Notes under the pieces: generated by a model | Databases searched by the model: none | Seen by the model: only the letters and a program-made list of their open reading frames with translations | Told to the model about the DNA's origin: nothing | Assembly (NCBI GenBank): GCA_965233665.1 | Contig: CBDDTG010000042.1 | Coordinates: forward strand, 56,748 to 120,747 | Length of the DNA: 64,000 nt | DNA from: Bacterioplanes sp965233665 | GTDB lineage: Bacteria; Pseudomonadota; Gammaproteobacteria; Pseudomonadales; Oceanobacteraceae | Reading direction: 5' to 3' | Shown: positions 17,113 to 24,783 of the stretch, in pieces | Position numbering within the stretch: the stretch's first letter is position 1 | Layout of the letters: each line of letters opens with the position of its first letter | Translations under genes and position numbers: made by a program

Positions 17113-18165
17113 CTAAAACGCCAGTTTGCCAATGCGGTTCATATGTAATGTGCCTAGGTACAAGCCGTCTTTCTCCGGCTGAACCGAGGTAATGCCGCCG
17201 ATGGCTACGGCGGCTTGGTCATGCAGAGTCTGCAGCACCTCGCCGTCGGCGTTAATTTGCACAATCAAACCGTACGGGGCCGGCAGCGGTGCCAGTGCGG
17301 TCGGTAATTTGGCTAACTGATTTTTGAGCCAAGGCTTGGGATGAATGCGATCCACCAGCTCAGGGCGCAGGCCATAAAGCGACAGCCAGTAGGTGCCGTT
17401 TTCTGCCCGTGCAATGCCATCTGGCAAGCCCGGCAGGCGATCGACCAAGACGTCACGCTGTCCGGCTTTGGCGCCCCTCAGCCAAACCTTGCTGATGCGG
17501 TAGCGAAAGGTTTCATTCACTAAAACAAAATATTGCTCGGCATCAACGGCCACGCCATTCGCAAACGCTAACTCGTCGGCCAGCAGTGTTAGCTGTTGGC
17601 TGGTCGGATCAAAAGCAAACAAGCGTCCAGAAGGACGGCCATCCAAAATATCCAACGTCAGTTTGCTCAGCGGATAGCGACTGGAGGCGTCAGAGAAATA
17701 CAGGGTGCCATCGGCGCCGATATCAACATCGTCTACCACACCCAATGGTTGCCCCTGATATTGATTGGCCAACACCTCAAGCTCAAACTTAGGTGTCATG
17801 CGCAAAAGGCCTTTGACCGCATCGGCAATGATCAGGTTTTGTTTGCCATCAAACACAAGACCCAATGGGCGCCCACCGGTGTTCACCAGTTGCTCCCAGC
17901 TGGCGTACGGGCACTTGCGCAAAATACTGCCGTCTTCTGTGCCGGTATAAAGACAACCTAACTTGTCTTTGGCGATGTCTTCACCGCCACGCTTGCCGGG
18001 TGGCAGCTGAGTGACTTGCGTTGTTTGCAAGGCATCATTGGCCTGCCAGCGACCTTCCATTGGAATGGGCTGGCTGGGGTTGACCGCGATGGCATCTATG
18101 GGTGAGGGAGCTATCCATAACCCGCCAATGAGGAGCAGTAATCCAGCAAAAAGAAGCTTTTTCAT
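17113..18165 (-). CDS. SMP-30/gluconolactonase/strictosidine synthase-like beta-propeller protein
   Basis: A 350-residue protein with an N-terminal signal or anchor helix (MKKLLFAGLLLLIGGLWIA) and a six-bladed propeller pattern: GGEDIAKDKLGCLYTGTEDG, RPLGLVFDGKQNLIIADAVKGLL, DVDIGADGTLYFSDASSRY, FANGVAVD. This matches the strictosidine synthase / APMAP branch of the SMP-30 superfamily (calcium-dependent lactonases and arylesterases). The substrate is unknown. It is convergent with the S8 protease and only nine bases from its stop codon. Confidence 0.82.
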   Translation of the reverse strand: MKKLLFAGLLLLIGGLWIAPSPIDAIAVNPSQPIPMEGRWQANDALQTTQVTQLPPGKRGGEDIAKDKLGCLYTGTEDGSILRKCPYASWEQLVNTGGRPLGLVFDGKQNLIIADAVKGLLRMTPKFELEVLANQYQGQPLGVVDDVDIGADGTLYFSDASSRYPLSKLTLDILDGRPSGRLFAFDPTSQQLTLLADELAFANGVAVDAEQYFVLVNETFRYRISKVWLRGAKAGQRDVLVDRLPGLPDGIARAENGTYWLSLYGLRPELVDRIHPKPWLKNQLAKLPTALAPLPAPYGLIVQINADGEVLQTLHDQAAVAIGGITSVQPEKDGLYLGTLHMNRIGKLAF

Positions 18166-18414
18166 GATTTAGTTCCGATGCTGATATAACCGGCTAAAAA
18201 ACATGCAAATGTTGAGGGCTGTAAGGGTTTAATGGGAAGCTGCACCTAAAACTCCTGTCAGGAACAAGTAAAGCGATGCCTACGTAGTTCAGATGGCGCC
18301 TATTTCTATTTACCGCCATGCCTGTTTTTTTGCGGCGTCTGTTACTATACGCGGCCTCGTGTCAGGTGTTAGAAGCCTGGAACTTGAAAGCCACTCAAGA
18401 AGTTAGGATGCTAC
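18166..18414. other. Divergent intergenic region before the methyltransferase
   Basis: A 249-bp gap that should hold promoters for both the SMP-30-like gene and the methyltransferase. A TACTAT/TATACG -10-like patch near 18345-18355 follows a T-run. No RNA gene, repeat or strong terminator was recognised. Confidence 0.3.
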
Positions 18415-19677
18415 ATGATTTCCCCAAAGGATGTAATCGATCAACTCTCGGTTGAAGAGCTTTGTCAGACTGCCGATCAGTACTTTTCTTCGATATCCGA
18501 CCCCACGCCATTGATGGCAAAACCATTTGGTAGCTTAGCCGAAGCACCTGATATGCTACAAAATATGGGGCTGCTGCTGTCAGGATTGAAACTATCTAAA
18601 ACTATGACAGTGCTGGAGTTTGGGTCTGGGACTTGCTGGTTCTCTCGTTATTTAAATCAAGCTCAGTGTGTAACGATTAGTTGTGATGCATCAAAAACAG
18701 CTCTGGATATTGGTAAAAGGTTATTCAATGAATCAAATTACTTTTACCAGCCAGTATCAGAACCGAAATTTCTTCACTTTAATGGACGGAAAATAGATCT
18801 CCCTGACGAGTCAGTTGATAGGATTGTATGCTTCGACGCATTCCATCACGTTCCTAATCAAGAAGAAGTTATTTCTGAGTTGGCAAGGGTTCTAAAGCAT
18901 GGCGGTATTGCTGGATTTTGTGAGCCGGGGTTGTATCACTCTCAGTCTCCCCAGTCTCAATATGAAATGAAAAACTACAATGTTCTTGAGAATGATGTGG
19001 TGATGCCTGAAATCTACTCTATGGCAAGGAAACATGGATTTACTGATATAGAGTTCAAGTTTTTATGTGATATGAGCATGTCGTTGCCGCAGCATCAGAG
19101 AATAATTAACTCTGATAAATTAATTCCCGAAAGAAAGGGAAAGCTTCGACCAATAATTAATATTATAAATTATATGCGTAAGGCTTTGGATATTAGCAGG
19201 TCTAAGGATATGCTTTCTATATCGGCTCATGCTAGCAAGACCATGACTGATAAAACAATATTCTTTTTGCAAAAAGGGAATGTTGTATATGATAGCAGGG
19301 GTCATATAGGACTAATGCATCGCATCAAAAGCTCTGGTGTTAAATATGACATTAAGTCCGGGGAGAGTATAGAGCTTAGCCTTTCGATCAAGAATACTGG
19401 CGCATCAAAGTGGTTAATAGAAAATTATCGTGATATTGGTGTGGTTAGGATTGGTACACATTTATATAATCATGATGGAAAATTGTACGACTTAGATTTC
19501 TCCAGGCATGACCTTCTCAACCCTGTTGAACCTGGAGAGGAGTTTATGCAAAAAATCAAGGTTGACTTTCCGAATAAAGGACAATTTAAATTGGCTGTTG
19601 ACCTAGTCTCGGAAGAAGTATGCTGGTTTGAAAATGTAGGGTCTAAACCCTTTTTTATAGATGTTAATGTCACTTAG
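18415..19677 (+). CDS. SAM-dependent methyltransferase with C-terminal Ig-like domain
   Basis: A 420-residue protein. The class I methyltransferase domain lies at about 55-215: motif I VLEFGSGTCWFSRYL, acidic motif II region SCDASKTALDIG, and FDAFHHVPNQEEVISELARVLKHGG. The last ~115 residues form a beta-rich domain (IELSLSIKNTGASKWL ... RIGTHLYNHDGK ... VEPGEEF ... VDLVSEEVCWF) resembling carbohydrate-associated domains of O-antigen and cell-surface polysaccharide enzymes. Methylation of a surface glycan or glycolipid is therefore a fair guess. The gene is clearly more AT-rich than its neighbours, with frequent AGG and ATA codons, and stands alone, suggesting horizontal acquisition. Confidence 0.8.
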   Translation: MISPKDVIDQLSVEELCQTADQYFSSISDPTPLMAKPFGSLAEAPDMLQNMGLLLSGLKLSKTMTVLEFGSGTCWFSRYLNQAQCVTISCDASKTALDIGKRLFNESNYFYQPVSEPKFLHFNGRKIDLPDESVDRIVCFDAFHHVPNQEEVISELARVLKHGGIAGFCEPGLYHSQSPQSQYEMKNYNVLENDVVMPEIYSMARKHGFTDIEFKFLCDMSMSLPQHQRIINSDKLIPERKGKLRPIINIINYMRKALDISRSKDMLSISAHASKTMTDKTIFFLQKGNVVYDSRGHIGLMHRIKSSGVKYDIKSGESIELSLSIKNTGASKWLIENYRDIGVVRIGTHLYNHDGKLYDLDFSRHDLLNPVEPGEEFMQKIKVDFPNKGQFKLAVDLVSEEVCWFENVGSKPFFIDVNVT

Positions 19678-19708
19678 TGCGACTTTATATTTCTTTGTCA
19701 TCAATGGG

Positions 19709-19735
19709 GGGGAGAGGCGAACTCTCCCCTTTAAA
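19709..19735 (+). terminator. Terminator between convergent methyltransferase and SDR genes
   Basis: GGGGAGAG / CTCTCCCC 8-bp stem with loop GCGAA, then TTTAAA, about 30 bases after the methyltransferase stop. Confidence 0.65.
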
Positions 19736-19746
19736 CTTGTATTCGT

Positions 19747-20517
19747 TTAAACCAACAAATAGCCACCATCAACATTAATGGCAGAGCCTGTGGTATAGCT
19801 GGACGCATTTGACGCTAAATACAATACGGTGCCAGCCATTTCTTCGGGCATGGCCACGCGCTTCATTGGAATGTGCATCAGTGCCATTTTTAAGATGGCA
19901 TCGTTGCTGGTTAAGGTGCTGGCGAATTTGGTATCCGTCAGGCCTGGCAGCAGGGCATTCACTCGAATGTTTTGCTGTGCGCATTCTTTGGCAAAGGCCT
20001 TGGTCATGGCAATCACTGCCGATTTGGTGATGGAATAAATACCCTGCATGTCACCTGGCACCACGCCATTGACGGAGGCAACGTTAATAATGGAGCCGCC
20101 GTCGCCTTTTTTCATTAACTTGGCGCCAGCGCTAGACATAAAAAAGTAGCCGCGAATATTCACATCGACGGTTTTTTGAAATGCGCCTAAGTCGGTATCG
20201 AGAATGTGGCCAAAATACGGATTGGCGGCGGCATTGTTAACGAGAATATCGAGCTTTCCGTGATTGGCTTCAATGGCATTAAAGCAAGCGTCGATTTGCT
20301 CCATTTCACCAATATGGCAGGCCAGCGCTTCGGCGCTGCCCCCCGCTTCTTTAATCTCGTCGGCAACGCGTTGGCAGCCATCCAGTTTACGGCTAGAGAC
20401 GATAACGTGCGCGCCAGAGGCCGCTAACAGTTTGGCGATGCTCTCGCCAATGCCGCGGCTGGCGCCTGTGACCAGGGCAATGCGACCGGATAAATCGAAT
20501 AGTTGTTGTGGGTTCAT
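19747..20517 (-). CDS. SDR family oxidoreductase
   Basis: A 256-residue classical short-chain dehydrogenase/reductase. The Rossmann cofactor motif is TGASRGIG (18-25), followed by the NNAA motif, catalytic Ser (NVASVNG) and the YSITK active-site Tyr/Lys, with INVDGGYL at the C-terminus. It probably oxidises or reduces a hydroxyl or keto group on an acyl-CoA or similar metabolite. It is the last gene of a five-gene minus-strand operon starting with an acyl-CoA dehydrogenase. Substrate not determinable. Confidence 0.9.
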   Translation of the reverse strand: MNPQQLFDLSGRIALVTGASRGIGESIAKLLAASGAHVIVSSRKLDGCQRVADEIKEAGGSAEALACHIGEMEQIDACFNAIEANHGKLDILVNNAAANPYFGHILDTDLGAFQKTVDVNIRGYFFMSSAGAKLMKKGDGGSIINVASVNGVVPGDMQGIYSITKSAVIAMTKAFAKECAQQNIRVNALLPGLTDTKFASTLTSNDAILKMALMHIPMKRVAMPEEMAGTVLYLASNASSYTTGSAINVDGGYLLV

Positions 20518-20540
20518 GGCTAAGTTCCCTTATTGTCGCG

Positions 20541-21233
20541 TTAACGGTACGTTAGATATTTGGGCCCGGCCAGGGCCAGATGATGTTGCTCATTAAATGC
20601 CGCCAAGTTCACTCGGCCACTGCGGCTATAAAGTAATTGGCTCATGCCAGCATTGAGCAGTGTCCAGTTGAGTTCAAACGCGGCCTTGTTGTCGAGCCTT
20701 AAACAATGCTGCGCCAGCGCGGTAATCGGCCCGCCGGAGGTAAATATCACCATGTTTTTACCGGCGTGTTGCTGCATTAACTGCTCAGTGGCTGTAATGA
20801 CGCGCTGACAAAATGCAGGCCAGGATTCTTGGTAGTCGCCATCGTGCTCGCCACTGCTCCAACGCACTACCGCCTCAGAGAACAGCTCTTGAAAAGCACG
20901 ATACTTATTTTTTTGGGTGAGCAACCAGGCACCCAAGCGTGCCTTATGGCGAAATTGAGGAAAAGCGCAGGCAATGACATCGTCGGAATCAAACTCATTA
21001 AAGCCTGTCCATTCATGCACAGGGCCATGGCTATGCCAATGGCGCTGAGCGGCTTGTAAGGTCTGGCGGTGGCGTTGCATGGCTCCATGCACCACAATAT
21101 CTGCCTCTATGCCGCGCAAGGTTAACGCTTTGCCCACTAGCTCACCTTGTTCACTGCCGATATCGGACAGTTGATCGTAATTGAGCTTGCCAAAACCGGC
21201 CTGGCCGTGGCGCACTAAATAAATACTGGCCAT
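20541..21233 (-). CDS. Histidine phosphatase (phosphoglycerate mutase) family protein
   Basis: A 230-residue protein beginning MASIYLVRHGQAGFG. The LVRHGQ motif carries the catalytic His, and IFTSGGPI near 175 replaces the usual second-His motif (commonly SHG), so the downstream catalytic site is somewhat atypical. It lies between an SDR gene and a phosphotransferase gene, three bases after the latter. It may dephosphorylate a phosphorylated pathway intermediate; this is inference from context. Confidence 0.82.
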   Translation of the reverse strand: MASIYLVRHGQAGFGKLNYDQLSDIGSEQGELVGKALTLRGIEADIVVHGAMQRHRQTLQAAQRHWHSHGPVHEWTGFNEFDSDDVIACAFPQFRHKARLGAWLLTQKNKYRAFQELFSEAVVRWSSGEHDGDYQESWPAFCQRVITATEQLMQQHAGKNMVIFTSGGPITALAQHCLRLDNKAAFELNWTLLNAGMSQLLYSRSGRVNLAAFNEQHHLALAGPKYLTYR

Positions 21234-21236
21234 GAG

Positions 21237-22322
21237 TTACAGCCCAGAGCGTTTAATAATGCGCTGGCAGCGCCAGTGAATGTAGTGAACAAACAGCCAA
21301 AAGTGTTTAAACGTTGGGTTATCGGTTTGCTTATGGTGATAGCGGTAATAAATTTGCTGCACAATGACCGCCAAACGGAACAGACCAAACACTTCGTAAA
21401 AGGGCCATAAGCGACTGTCTAGGCCCATTTTTTCACAGTAATAGTCGACAATTTGCTGACGTGTCAGCATGCCGGGTAAATGACTGGGCTGGCGGCGAAT
21501 CATACGCATCACTCGATCATCATCGGCTTGTACCCAATAGGCTAAGGCACCACCTAGATCCATCAGCGGGTCGCCCAGGGTGGCCATTTCCCAGTCGAGT
21601 ACGCCGATGATTTCCCCTGGCTTATCTGGACTCAGTACTAGGTTATCTATGCGATAATCGTTATGAATAATGCAGGTTTTTACATCGTTGGGCTGATGTT
21701 GTTGCAGCCAGGCCATTACACGTCTAAATCCGGGTACATTCCAGGTTTTGGATTTAACGAAGCGCTGGCTCCAACCATCCACCTGACGCTTCACATAGCC
21801 CTGGCCTTTGCCCAGATCCTGCAGCCCAGCAGCTTGATAATCGACCTGATGCAAGTCGATTAATTTGTCGATGACGGAATAACACAGGCTGCGTGCTTGC
21901 TCCTCGCTCAGTTGCATGCCCTTGGGCATATTGCCACGCGGAATAATGCCCTGAAGACGCTCCATCAGGTAAAAATCACTGCCAATGACGTTGGGATCAT
22001 CACAAAACGCAACCATGTCCGGTACATAGGGATACACAGGTTTCAACCGCTGCATAACCGTAAACTCGCGTTTCATATCGTGGGCACTGGCGGCTTTATG
22101 GCCGGCAGGCGGCCTGCGCAAGATTAAATCATGATGAACAAGGGTCTCTGGGTAGAGCAGATGATAGGTCAGGTTAGAAGCACCGCCAGAGAACTGCCGG
22201 ATTTGCGGCAGTGTTTGCCCAACCTCGATGCCTTGGGTCAGCAGCCAATTGTGAACGGCCTGAAGATCAAAGGCATCGCTATCGCGCAGAGCTTTGGCCT
22301 GGTCGATAAACTGGTGACTCAT
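21237..22322 (-). CDS. APH-type phosphotransferase (ACAD10/11-like acyl-CoA kinase)
   Basis: A 361-residue kinase-fold protein of the aminoglycoside phosphotransferase family: QFSGGASNLTYHL (nucleotide-binding loop), LILRRPPAG, IIHNDYRIDNLV (catalytic loop, Asp) and GVLDWEMATLGDPLMDLG (metal-binding Asp). This subgroup is usually encoded with acyl-CoA dehydrogenases. Characterised relatives such as LvaA and ACAD10/11 phosphorylate 4-hydroxyacyl-CoA so that it can be dehydrated and enter beta-oxidation. The start codon overlaps the stop of the upstream SDR gene (ATGA), indicating translational coupling. An antibiotic-resistance role is unlikely. Confidence 0.85.
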   Translation of the reverse strand: MSHQFIDQAKALRDSDAFDLQAVHNWLLTQGIEVGQTLPQIRQFSGGASNLTYHLLYPETLVHHDLILRRPPAGHKAASAHDMKREFTVMQRLKPVYPYVPDMVAFCDDPNVIGSDFYLMERLQGIIPRGNMPKGMQLSEEQARSLCYSVIDKLIDLHQVDYQAAGLQDLGKGQGYVKRQVDGWSQRFVKSKTWNVPGFRRVMAWLQQHQPNDVKTCIIHNDYRIDNLVLSPDKPGEIIGVLDWEMATLGDPLMDLGGALAYWVQADDDRVMRMIRRQPSHLPGMLTRQQIVDYYCEKMGLDSRLWPFYEVFGLFRLAVIVQQIYYRYHHKQTDNPTFKHFWLFVHYIHWRCQRIIKRSGL

Positions 22323-23167
22323 GAGGCACTCTCTTGTTGCTGTGCTTGAGCTGCTGACTGTTTTTGCTGTTCACGTTTCTTCAGGCCGTACGCCATTTTC
22401 AATACACCGCGACGATAGAAAAACGGCAGGTATTTTTTAACAAAATAAGCACGACGCCCCACCGGGTGAGGGTTGCAGATCATCTGGTTTTTTAACATCG
22501 CCTGATACGCCGCGTCAGCAATGTCATCAGCGTTAAGAGCAGACGCTTCGAATACTTTGTCGACAAATTTCAGCGTGTCTGGATCAGAGGTTTTCATGCT
22601 GTGGTCCAAATTGGTGCGGAAAAACCCTGGGCATAAAGCGGTAACACCAATGCCATAAGGCATAAGTTCAAAATGCATGGTCTCCGAAATCGCGACTACC
22701 GCCGCTTTGGTAGCGTTGTAAGACGCCATTGAAGGAGCTTTCATCAAACCGGCAAGTGAGGCGACATTAATAAAATGCCCTGTTCCGGCTTTTTTCATCA
22801 TCGGGGTAAAGATACGACAGCCCAGAGCAACGCCTTTTATATTGATATCAATCACCCATTCCCACCAAGCCCACTCACCGGCATCAATGCGATCGCCGGT
22901 GGCAACACCAGCATTATTAATGACGACATCGATACGCCCCCAACGTTGTTGCACCGCTTGCTGAAGTTGCAACCACTGTGTTTCTGAGCGCACATCCAGC
23001 TCATGTACCCAGCCTTGGCCACCGGCGCTACGAACCAGCTCTAAGGTTTCTTGGCTACCTTCAGCATTAATATCGGCGATGCAAATATCAGCGCCTTCGC
23101 GAGCGAAGCGCAGGGCCAGTGCTCTGCCGAGGCCACTGGCGGCACCGGTGATTAAAACCGTTTTCAT
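22319..23167 (-). CDS. SDR family oxidoreductase
   Basis: A 282-residue short-chain dehydrogenase with TGAASGLG (7-14), NNAG, NVASLAG and the YNATKAA catalytic Tyr/Lys motif. The C-terminus is extended and basic, ending in a Gln/Ala-rich tail, as in many acyl-chain or steroid-type SDRs that associate with membranes. It lies between the acyl-CoA dehydrogenase and the coupled phosphotransferase in the same operon. Confidence 0.9.
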   Translation of the reverse strand: MKTVLITGAASGLGRALALRFAREGADICIADINAEGSQETLELVRSAGGQGWVHELDVRSETQWLQLQQAVQQRWGRIDVVINNAGVATGDRIDAGEWAWWEWVIDINIKGVALGCRIFTPMMKKAGTGHFINVASLAGLMKAPSMASYNATKAAVVAISETMHFELMPYGIGVTALCPGFFRTNLDHSMKTSDPDTLKFVDKVFEASALNADDIADAAYQAMLKNQMICNPHPVGRRAYFVKKYLPFFYRRGVLKMAYGLKKREQQKQSAAQAQQQESAS

Positions 23168-23219
23168 GCTTTCCCCTTTGATCGCAGAGACATCATTATT
23201 GATTTCCTTTTCCGTGCCA

Positions 23220-24440
23220 TCAGTCCTGCATGTACTTCTTATATTTCAGCAGTTCGATCTTAGCGATCAGGCCACGGTGTACCTCATCTGGGCCGTCGGC
23301 CAAGCGCAGCGCACGCGCTGCAGCAAACATGCCTGTTAACGGGAAATCATCGGATAAACCACCGCCACCGTGAATTTGCATGGCAGCATCAACAATTTGC
23401 TGAGCCATATTGGGAGCGATGACTTTAATTTGTGAAATTTCACTCATTGCACCTGCGGCGCCGACTTTATCGATCATCCAGGCAGCCTTTAATACCAGTA
23501 AGCGCGCCTGTTCGATGTTCATGCGCGCGTTGGCGATGATGTCGCGATTGCCACCGAGGTTGACCAACGGCTTGCGGAAGGCGGTGCGCTGGCTGGCACG
23601 AATGCACATCAGTTCCAGCGCCTTTTCTGCCATGCCAATTAAACGCATGCAGTGGTGAATACGGCCTGGCCCTAAGCGTCCTTGAGCAATTTCAAAACCG
23701 CGCCCTGGCCCCGCGATCATGTTCGTCATAGGTACACGCACATTATCGAAGCTGATTTCGCCATGGCCGTAGGGCTCATCGTAATGGCCAAATACGGGTA
23801 ACATGCGTTCGATAGTGACCCCCGGTGCGTCCATTGGGAACAGTACCATCGAATGTTGCTGATGGCGCGGAGCGTCCGGGTTGGTTAGGCCCATAAAGAT
23901 GCCGACCTTACAGTTAGGGTGGCCAATCCCTGTGCTCCACCACTTGCGCCCATTTAGAACCACTTCATCGCCTTCGATAATGGCTGTGGCCTCCATGTTG
24001 GTGGCATCGGAAGACGCGACTCCAGGCTCCGTCATGCAGAAAGCAGAGCGTATCTCACCGGCCATCAATGGTTTTAGCCACTGCTCCTGCTGCTCCGGCG
24101 TGCCATATTTCTCCAGTACTTCCATATTGCCGGTGTCTGGGGCGTTGCAGTTGAATACCTCTGGGGCAATAAAAGAGCGCCCCGTCAGCTCCGCTAAAGG
24201 CGCATACTCTAGGTTGCTCAGGCCTGCGCCATGCTCTTCATTAGGGAAAAACAAGTTCCACAAGCCTGCAGCTTTGGCCTTGGCTTTCAGCTCCTCGATG
24301 ATGGGCAACACCACCCACTTGTTTTCACGGCTGTGCAGTTCACGCAGATAATCTTCTTCAATGGGCTCGATTTCATCGCGAATAAAGGCGCGCACGCGCT
24401 GGATGTGATCTTGTGCTTTGGCGGAATGCTGAAAGTCCAT
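23220..24440 (-). CDS. Acyl-CoA dehydrogenase family protein (ACAD10/11-like)
   Basis: A 406-residue flavoenzyme: CMTEPGVASSDATNMEATA (FAD-binding), GRKWWSTGIGHPNCKVGIFMG, GPGRIHHCMR, and the C-terminal QIHGGGGLSDDFPLTGMFAAARALRLADGPDEVH. The ASSDATN segment and WSTG motif fit the ACAD10/11-type subgroup more than short-chain butyryl-CoA dehydrogenases. It is the first gene of the operon; ATG 24440 has GGAG eight to ten bases upstream. Together with the phosphotransferase and two SDRs it suggests catabolism of hydroxylated or branched acyl chains. Confidence 0.93.
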   Translation of the reverse strand: MDFQHSAKAQDHIQRVRAFIRDEIEPIEEDYLRELHSRENKWVVLPIIEELKAKAKAAGLWNLFFPNEEHGAGLSNLEYAPLAELTGRSFIAPEVFNCNAPDTGNMEVLEKYGTPEQQEQWLKPLMAGEIRSAFCMTEPGVASSDATNMEATAIIEGDEVVLNGRKWWSTGIGHPNCKVGIFMGLTNPDAPRHQQHSMVLFPMDAPGVTIERMLPVFGHYDEPYGHGEISFDNVRVPMTNMIAGPGRGFEIAQGRLGPGRIHHCMRLIGMAEKALELMCIRASQRTAFRKPLVNLGGNRDIIANARMNIEQARLLVLKAAWMIDKVGAAGAMSEISQIKVIAPNMAQQIVDAAMQIHGGGGLSDDFPLTGMFAAARALRLADGPDEVHRGLIAKIELLKYKKYMQD

Positions 24441-24706
24441 GGTTGCTCCGAGTTAACGTTCCGATAGGACCCAGACTATCGCTAGTATATTAATTAATTA
24501 AGTGAATGATACGAATACCTACCCATTCGTTTAATGAATGTAATGGACAGGTCTTATCGCACCGTCTTATCTCATTTCCGTATTTTACTGTGCATTTTCA
24601 GTGCGCATCTCTCATCGCTCCTGGCCAAGCAGTCAATTATTCGCTTTGCTACCAGCCCAGTCATAACAAGGCCTACAGCCCTATTTGCCGTTAGCAAAAA
24701 CCGGGT
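24441..24706. promoter_or_regulatory. Divergent control region between acyl-CoA and urea operons
   Basis: An AT-rich gap containing the palindromic TTAATTAATTAA (24490-24501) and an imperfect palindrome, ATTCGTTTAATGAAT (24525-24539), likely to serve the minus-strand acyl-CoA operon. Further right, GTGCATTTTCAGTGC (24590-24604) has GTGC half-sites at NtrC-like spacing, about 105 bp before the sigma-54 element, but one half deviates from the consensus. No gene is supported here. Confidence 0.35.
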
Positions 24707-24722
24707 TGGCACGCTCATCGCT
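24707..24722 (+). promoter_or_regulatory. Sigma-54 (-24/-12) promoter of the urea degradation operon
   Basis: TGGCAC-GCTCA-TCGCT. The invariant GG (24708-24709) and GC (24720-24721) are separated by exactly ten bases, as required for RpoN promoters; the -24 half is a perfect match. It lies 62 bases before the allophanate hydrolase start. The same design precedes urtA. Confidence 0.68.
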
Positions 24723-24728
24723 CTGTCA

Positions 24729-24740
24729 CTTGTATACAAG
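24729..24740. promoter_or_regulatory. Palindromic operator CTTGTATACAAG (candidate GntR site)
   Basis: A perfect 12-bp palindrome beginning eight bases after the -12 GC, so it covers the expected transcription start. Its core TGTATACA plus AAGGTTGA (15 bases in all) recurs in inverted orientation before urtA. TTGTATACAA-type sites are typical for FCD-class GntR regulators; the operon encodes one at 30339. Confidence 0.62.
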
Positions 24741-24783
24741 GTTGAATTCAATTCCGCACACAGCGGATGTGATGAGAGCGACA

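Noticed and set aside
21237..22322. Aminoglycoside resistance gene
   Set aside because: The fold is APH-like, but the operon with acyl-CoA dehydrogenase and SDR genes marks the acyl-CoA kinase subgroup.
24590..24604. NtrC site upstream of atzF
   Set aside because: GTGC-N7-GTGC has the right spacing and distance, but one half differs from GCAC at two positions; kept only as a weak candidate within the control region.
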